Translations under genes and position numbers: made by a program
Part shown: piece by piece, positions 24,929-27,402 of the stretch
Layout: each line of letters opens with the position of its first letter
How positions within the stretch are numbered: the stretch's first letter is position 1
IMG/VR virus record: IMGVR_UViG_3300027736_000207
Coordinates: 1-27,402 of that record
Reading direction: 5' to 3' (one strand)
Length of the DNA: 27,402 bases
From: a virus
Notes under the pieces: generated by a model
Database searches by the model: none
What the model saw: only the letters and a program-made list of their open reading frames with translations
What the model was told of the DNA's origin: nothing

Positions 24929-25182
24929 CCCCAAAACAAGAGTTTCAAAAAAACCAACAGCGCCTCAACGAGCTTAAGCGCCTCCTGGATAATCAGGACT
25001 TACAGGCTGCCCTACTCGTTGCGTTCAATAATTTCTGCTGGAACCTGCCAGCCTCAGAGAATCCTCAACACGGATGGAATGCAAACTGTCGCAGACAGGG
25101 CGCAAAGGCGTTGATTGATGAACTCAACGGGCTTGCAGAGATGCGGAAAGATAAACCGACCACCACTCAAAACCTCGAATGA
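24925..25182 (+). CDS. Small helical protein between portal and scaffold
   Basis: An 85-residue protein, coupled to both neighbours by ATGA overlaps. It opens with a charged helix (EFQKNQQRLNELKRLLDNQD), then AFNNFCWNLPASENPQHGWN and another helix with GAKALIDELNGLAEM. No known family. Small helical proteins in this place are common in podovirus head operons; a head-assembly role is inferred from context only. Confidence 0.7.
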   Translation: MTPKQEFQKNQQRLNELKRLLDNQDLQAALLVAFNNFCWNLPASENPQHGWNANCRRQGAKALIDELNGLAEMRKDKPTTTQNLE

Positions 25183-26426
25183 GAATCCTATTATCACCTG
25201 ATGCCCCAACTGATCGCGGGGCGGATTACGCTGACGCATTTGCGGGCATCGACGCCATTGAAGGCAGCGGTCTGGACAACCCAATGGGATCACAGTCCCA
25301 GCAGACTCCTCAAGAGGTAGCTCCTGCGCCTGCGGTATCCGCTCCAGAGGTTCAGGCGTCTGCCCCCGCTGACCTTGCTAAGCCCAAGAACGAGGATTTC
25401 TTTAACCTCGATAAGTTCACCCCCAAGAAGGATGAACCGGCACCGACCACTAAAGCTGAGCCCACCAAGCCTGAGCCCACCTCTATCAAGCAGTTCCGTG
25501 AGCAGTACGACTTGACTAAGAAGGAGCGCGATGATTTCGCGGCCAAAGTCTCTGAGCTTGAGCGTGCTAGGTCCGAAGGCACTCGGAAGGAAGTCGAAGA
25601 GGCTACTAAGTCGCTGAAGGCCGAGATGGATTCCATCCGGAAGAACGCCGAGGAGCTGGACACCGAGGTGCGGTATCTGAACTACACGCGTTCCGGTGAG
25701 TACAAGCAGAAGTACGAGACCCCTCTGCGCGAAGCCTGGCAGACCGCCCTAGGCGATATTGACGGAATCCGCGTCACTGATGCCGATGGCACTGAGCGCG
25801 ACGCCAGTCACCATGATATCATGGCGATTTTGAACGTGCCGGTCGCCAAGGCCGCGATCATCGCTCAGGAGACGTTTGGGCCAGCTGCGCCCGAGATCAT
25901 GGCCCACCGCCGTCGGTTACTCGAACTTACTCAGTCTCGCGATAAGTCCATCGCTGAATGGAAGGAAAAGGGAGCGCAGCGTGAGGTTGAGCGATCGAAG
26001 CAGGTAGAGGGGCGTCAGTCTCGTTCGCGTGAGCTGTTTGAATCGCAGTTCTCGGATTACGAAAAGAGTCACCCGCAGCTGTTCGGCAGGGAAGAGGGAG
26101 ATGATGATGGCAACAAGCTCCTGGACGAAAGCGATCGGCTGATCCGAATCGCGCTGAAAGGCGAAGGCGTAGACGCTGACATGGGCTACGAGGACAAGGT
26201 TGACCTCATTACGAAGGCTCAGGCACAGGTTGCCCTACGTGCTCGGGCCTACGGCCGTGAGCGCCTGCGAGTGATCCGTCTCCAGCAAAAGGTGACGGAG
26301 CTGGAGAAGAAAGTTGGAAAGGTCCGATCCTCTGAACCCGGTCAGGGTGAGGGAACCTCGACTGCGACGCGCATCGCTCCTAAGAGCGCCGAAGACGCGA
26401 TCGACGAGTTGCCGTCGGCGTACTAA
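25179..26426 (+). CDS. Putative scaffolding protein
   Basis: A 415-residue acidic, highly charged protein. Residues about 45-105 are Pro/Ala/Lys-rich and probably disordered. Residues about 105-165 form a coiled coil (KKERDDFAAKVSELERARSE, KSLKAEMDSIRKNAEELDTE). The C-terminal part has helices and a short coil (LRVIRLQQKVTELEKKVGKV), then a disordered tail ending AIDELPSAY. Scaffolds of podoviruses usually follow the portal and have this build; they guide capsid assembly and then leave. The usual next gene, the major capsid protein, is absent. The call rests on position and composition. Its stop codon overlaps the stop of the convergent gene, and a strong terminator follows 28 bases later. 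Confidence 0.7.
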   Translation: MRILLSPDAPTDRGADYADAFAGIDAIEGSGLDNPMGSQSQQTPQEVAPAPAVSAPEVQASAPADLAKPKNEDFFNLDKFTPKKDEPAPTTKAEPTKPEPTSIKQFREQYDLTKKERDDFAAKVSELERARSEGTRKEVEEATKSLKAEMDSIRKNAEELDTEVRYLNYTRSGEYKQKYETPLREAWQTALGDIDGIRVTDADGTERDASHHDIMAILNVPVAKAAIIAQETFGPAAPEIMAHRRRLLELTQSRDKSIAEWKEKGAQREVERSKQVEGRQSRSRELFESQFSDYEKSHPQLFGREEGDDDGNKLLDESDRLIRIALKGEGVDADMGYEDKVDLITKAQAQVALRARAYGRERLRVIRLQQKVTELEKKVGKVRSSEPGQGEGTSTATRIAPKSAEDAIDELPSAY

Positions 26427-26575
26427 CGGGCGGCTTTACGCCTACCAGCAGCAGCTCGGCGTTGGAACTCTTCCGCGCCGAGTTTTTTTCTGCCGATTGA
26501 GGCCGCGAGAGCCCGAGGATCATCGGCGCCTTGATTCTTCAGTTTTGTTACCAGCTTTGCGTACTTTGTTTTCAT
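26423..26575 (-). CDS. Small basic phage protein
   Basis: A 50-residue protein from the ATG at 26575, with GGA nine bases upstream. It is very basic, and GADDPRALAASIGRKKLGAE, followed by FQRRAAAGRR, matches a small conserved phage family with 'DPxALAAxIGRKKxG' and 'AAAGRR'. Function is unknown; the charge suggests nucleic-acid contact. The frame is open further up to 26653, but that would overlap the previous gene. Its C-terminal codons contain the terminator of the opposing operon. Confidence 0.7.
   Translation of the reverse strand: MKTKYAKLVTKLKNQGADDPRALAASIGRKKLGAEEFQRRAAAGRRKAAR
26455..26489 (+). terminator. Intrinsic terminator of the packaging operon, inside the opposing gene
   Basis: CTCGGCG (26455-26461) pairs perfectly with CGCCGAG (26476-26482). 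Inside the loop GGAA pairs with TTCC (26464-26467 and 26471-26474) around a three-base loop. Seven T follow directly (26483-26489). It starts 28 bases after the scaffold stop. It works in the + direction only, since the - strand has no T run after the stem. Confidence 0.88.
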
Positions 26576-26579
26576 AGAG

Positions 26580-26828
26580 TTAATTCCAGGCGCGGCAGCT
26601 CCAAAACTTCGCAGATAACTTCGTGCCTGGTGTGTCACAACCATGCCGGGCACGAAAACTTTTACGGTTCTTCGGGATGTGCTTCTTGATGCTCATGTTC
26701 GGATCACCGAAACGCACGAGCTTCACCTGCCCACCCTCCTTAGCCAAGACAGCAGACTTCTTCGAGGCGCCCGGGGTTGACTTCGGCTTGTTGTACCCGG
26801 CAAATTTCTGGCCTCGGTAGGTGATCAT
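26580..26828 (-). CDS. Conserved small basic phage protein (SFRARHxCDxPG type)
   Basis: An 82-residue protein beginning MITYRGQKFAGYNKPKSTPG and containing KLVRFGDPNMSIKKHIPK and SFRARHGCDTPGTKLSAKFW, ending SCRAWN. This matches from memory a conserved family of tailed-phage proteins of unknown function; the two Cys and His could bind metal. The ATG overlaps the previous stop (ATGA, 26825-26828). An upstream ATG at 26852 is less likely because the 26828 start coincides with the family's usual beginning. Confidence 0.8.
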   Translation of the reverse strand: MITYRGQKFAGYNKPKSTPGASKKSAVLAKEGGQVKLVRFGDPNMSIKKHIPKNRKSFRARHGCDTPGTKLSAKFWSCRAWN

Positions 26829-27043
26829 TTGGCTTTCGGAAGTACGTACCACCCAGCTGGAAGGGTAACCCGACTGGGCCCAGAGAGCTTTCCGTCCTTA
26901 TCGAACGCGTAGACACGAGCGCGGACGGGCTCTGCTAGCATCACGGGATCACCGTTAGGAACGAGGATCACTTTTGTCTGCTGGCAACCCAGGCAGATTG
27001 GCAACACGAGCAGCCAAATCAGATTTGAGAGGCTTTGGCGCAT
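26825..27043 (-). CDS. Small putative lipoprotein of the lysis region
   Basis: A 72-residue protein from the ATG at 27043; an in-frame ATG at 27049 is six bases upstream. I prefer 27043 because GGAAG lies six bases before it. The N-terminus is a short signal-like segment (LIWLLVLPICLGCQQ) with a Cys at about residue 20, an imperfect lipobox since Cys rather than Leu is at -3. The rest, VILVPNGDPVMLAEPVRARV and LPAGWYVLP, fits small phage lipoproteins found beside holin genes. Its start lies inside the upstream gene in another frame, as with Rz1-type outer-membrane spanins, but it lacks their Pro-rich body. A lysis role is inferred. Confidence 0.65.
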   Translation of the reverse strand: MRQSLSNLIWLLVLPICLGCQQTKVILVPNGDPVMLAEPVRARVYAFDKDGKLSGPSRVTLPAGWYVLPKAK

Positions 27044-27122
27044 TTCCATCTTCCACTTTTGGTGCAGGCGTCTCTCGGAGGAAATCCAAGAGAGCCTTCA
27101 CAAGTTGATAGATCCAGTTCAA
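26955..27122 (-). CDS. Small 55-residue protein with TTG start
   Basis: From a TTG at 27122 the product reads MNWIYQLVKALLDFLRE, an amphipathic or membrane-associating helix, followed by a charged Pro/Lys/Asp-rich tail ending ADKSDPRS. TTG overlaps the TGA of the holin-like gene as TTGA, the same 4-base junction used elsewhere here. Small phage proteins opening 'MNWI-x-x-L-x-K-A-L' are common in this place. No ribosome-binding site is seen. The last 89 coding bases overlap the lipoprotein gene. An ATG start further upstream would run through the holin-like gene and is rejected. Function is unknown. Confidence 0.55.
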   Translation of the reverse strand: MNWIYQLVKALLDFLRETPAPKVEDGNAPKPLKSDLAARVANLPGLPADKSDPRS

Positions 27123-27313
27123 ACCGGAGGAACGATAGGAGTCTTCTCGGCATCCTTGGCCATTATAAGACCAATGCCGGCAGTCACCGCTGCGATGGTC
27201 GAGGCGATGTCGATGTTGGTGCTGGGATCGGCATCGAAGGCGGCCCGAAGGGCGCCGCCAACAGCGATAAGGATTGCACCGATACCGGCGAGAGTTGTTT
27301 TCGTGTTTTTCAT
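27119..27313 (-). CDS. Holin-like small membrane protein
   Basis: A 64-residue protein with two predicted membrane helices, about 7-26 (TLAGIGAILIAVGGALRAAF) and 36-52 (IASTIAAVTAGIGLIMA), joined by an acidic turn (DADPST), and with a short polar C-terminus. This size and topology suit a class II-type holin, which makes holes in the inner membrane at lysis. Neighbours of lysis type agree. No endolysin is in the window to confirm it, and short two-helix phage membrane proteins can have other roles. It starts in an ATGA overlap with the 29-residue gene. Confidence 0.6.
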   Translation of the reverse strand: MKNTKTTLAGIGAILIAVGGALRAAFDADPSTNIDIASTIAAVTAGIGLIMAKDAEKTPIVPPV

Positions 27314-27399
27314 TTGGATTTAAATAATCGATATGCGGCGTAGCAGGCACAAACTAAGCCAACCACTGCGGTTATAAGTCTAACCCAGTCGGTGAGCAT
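27310..27399 (-). CDS. Tiny single-pass membrane protein (29 aa, possibly partial)
   Basis: From the ATG at 27399: MLTDWVRLITAVVGLVCACY, then AAYRLFKSK and TGA. It has one membrane helix (about 8-22) and a basic C-terminus. The stop overlaps the next ATG (ATGA), like most junctions here. The frame is still open at the window edge, so the true start may lie outside. A holin or antiholin-type role is possible from position only. Confidence 0.5.
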   Translation of the reverse strand: MLTDWVRLITAVVGLVCACYAAYRLFKSK

Positions 27400-27402
27400 C
27401 GG

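Noticed and set aside
24948-24954. In-frame A AAA AAC slippery heptamer in the 85-residue gene, a possible -1 frameshift site.
   Set aside because: The -1 frame reaches a TAA within about eight codons and gives no extended product; no stimulatory structure is obvious.
27123-27350. ATG at 27350 as the start of the 55-residue gene.
   Set aside because: The added part is a His/Arg/Cys-rich out-of-frame reading of the holin-like gene; the TTGA overlap marks the likely start.

Overview
The window is a gene-dense piece of a tailed-phage or prophage genome, most likely a podovirus (short, non-contractile tail). Evidence: terminase large subunit, portal and scaffold-like genes on the + strand; a gp12-like tail nozzle, a gp11-like adaptor, a pectate-lyase-type tailspike, a tail fibre, small internal-virion-type proteins and one 2,584-residue protein on the - strand. 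There is no tail-tube, sheath, tape-measure or baseplate gene. A small lipoprotein-like gene among lysis-type genes points weakly to a Gram-negative host. The host cannot be named from this sequence. Coding is continuous: no stretch over 300 bases lacks a gene, and I saw no tRNA, rRNA, CRISPR array, insertion sequence or integrase.

Layout. (1) 1-2596, - strand: two tandem MSDTPRTDA paralogues, two small helix-turn-helix-like proteins, a RecE-like PDDEXK exonuclease and a RecT-family annealing protein, joined mostly by 4-base stop/start overlaps. (2) 2642-19776, - strand, a virion operon transcribed from a divergent region near 19.8 kb: nozzle, tailspike, tail fibre, adaptor, cupin-like protein, two internal-virion-type proteins, then the giant protein. 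(3) 19820-26426, + strand: terminase, SSB, two small Cys-motif proteins, portal, a small helical protein and a putative scaffold, closed by a strong intrinsic terminator at 26455-26489. (4) 26423-27399, - strand, convergent with block 3: two tiny membrane proteins, a 55-residue TTG-start gene, a lipoprotein-like gene and two small basic proteins, resembling the edge of a lysis cassette. No endolysin is in view.

How it fits together. Terminase and portal package DNA into a head built on the scaffold; adaptor and nozzle form the tail stub that carries spike and fibre; the internal proteins and the giant protein probably leave with the DNA at infection. Exonuclease plus RecT form a two-component strand-annealing system, with the phage SSB as a likely partner encoded in the packaging operon. 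No major capsid protein is recognisable in the window.

Most notable: a small beta module occurring six times in the tailspike and once in the adjacent nozzle; an AT-rich island inside the tailspike; cysteine clusters in three tail genes; a terminator that doubles as coding sequence of the opposing gene; and the giant multi-domain protein.
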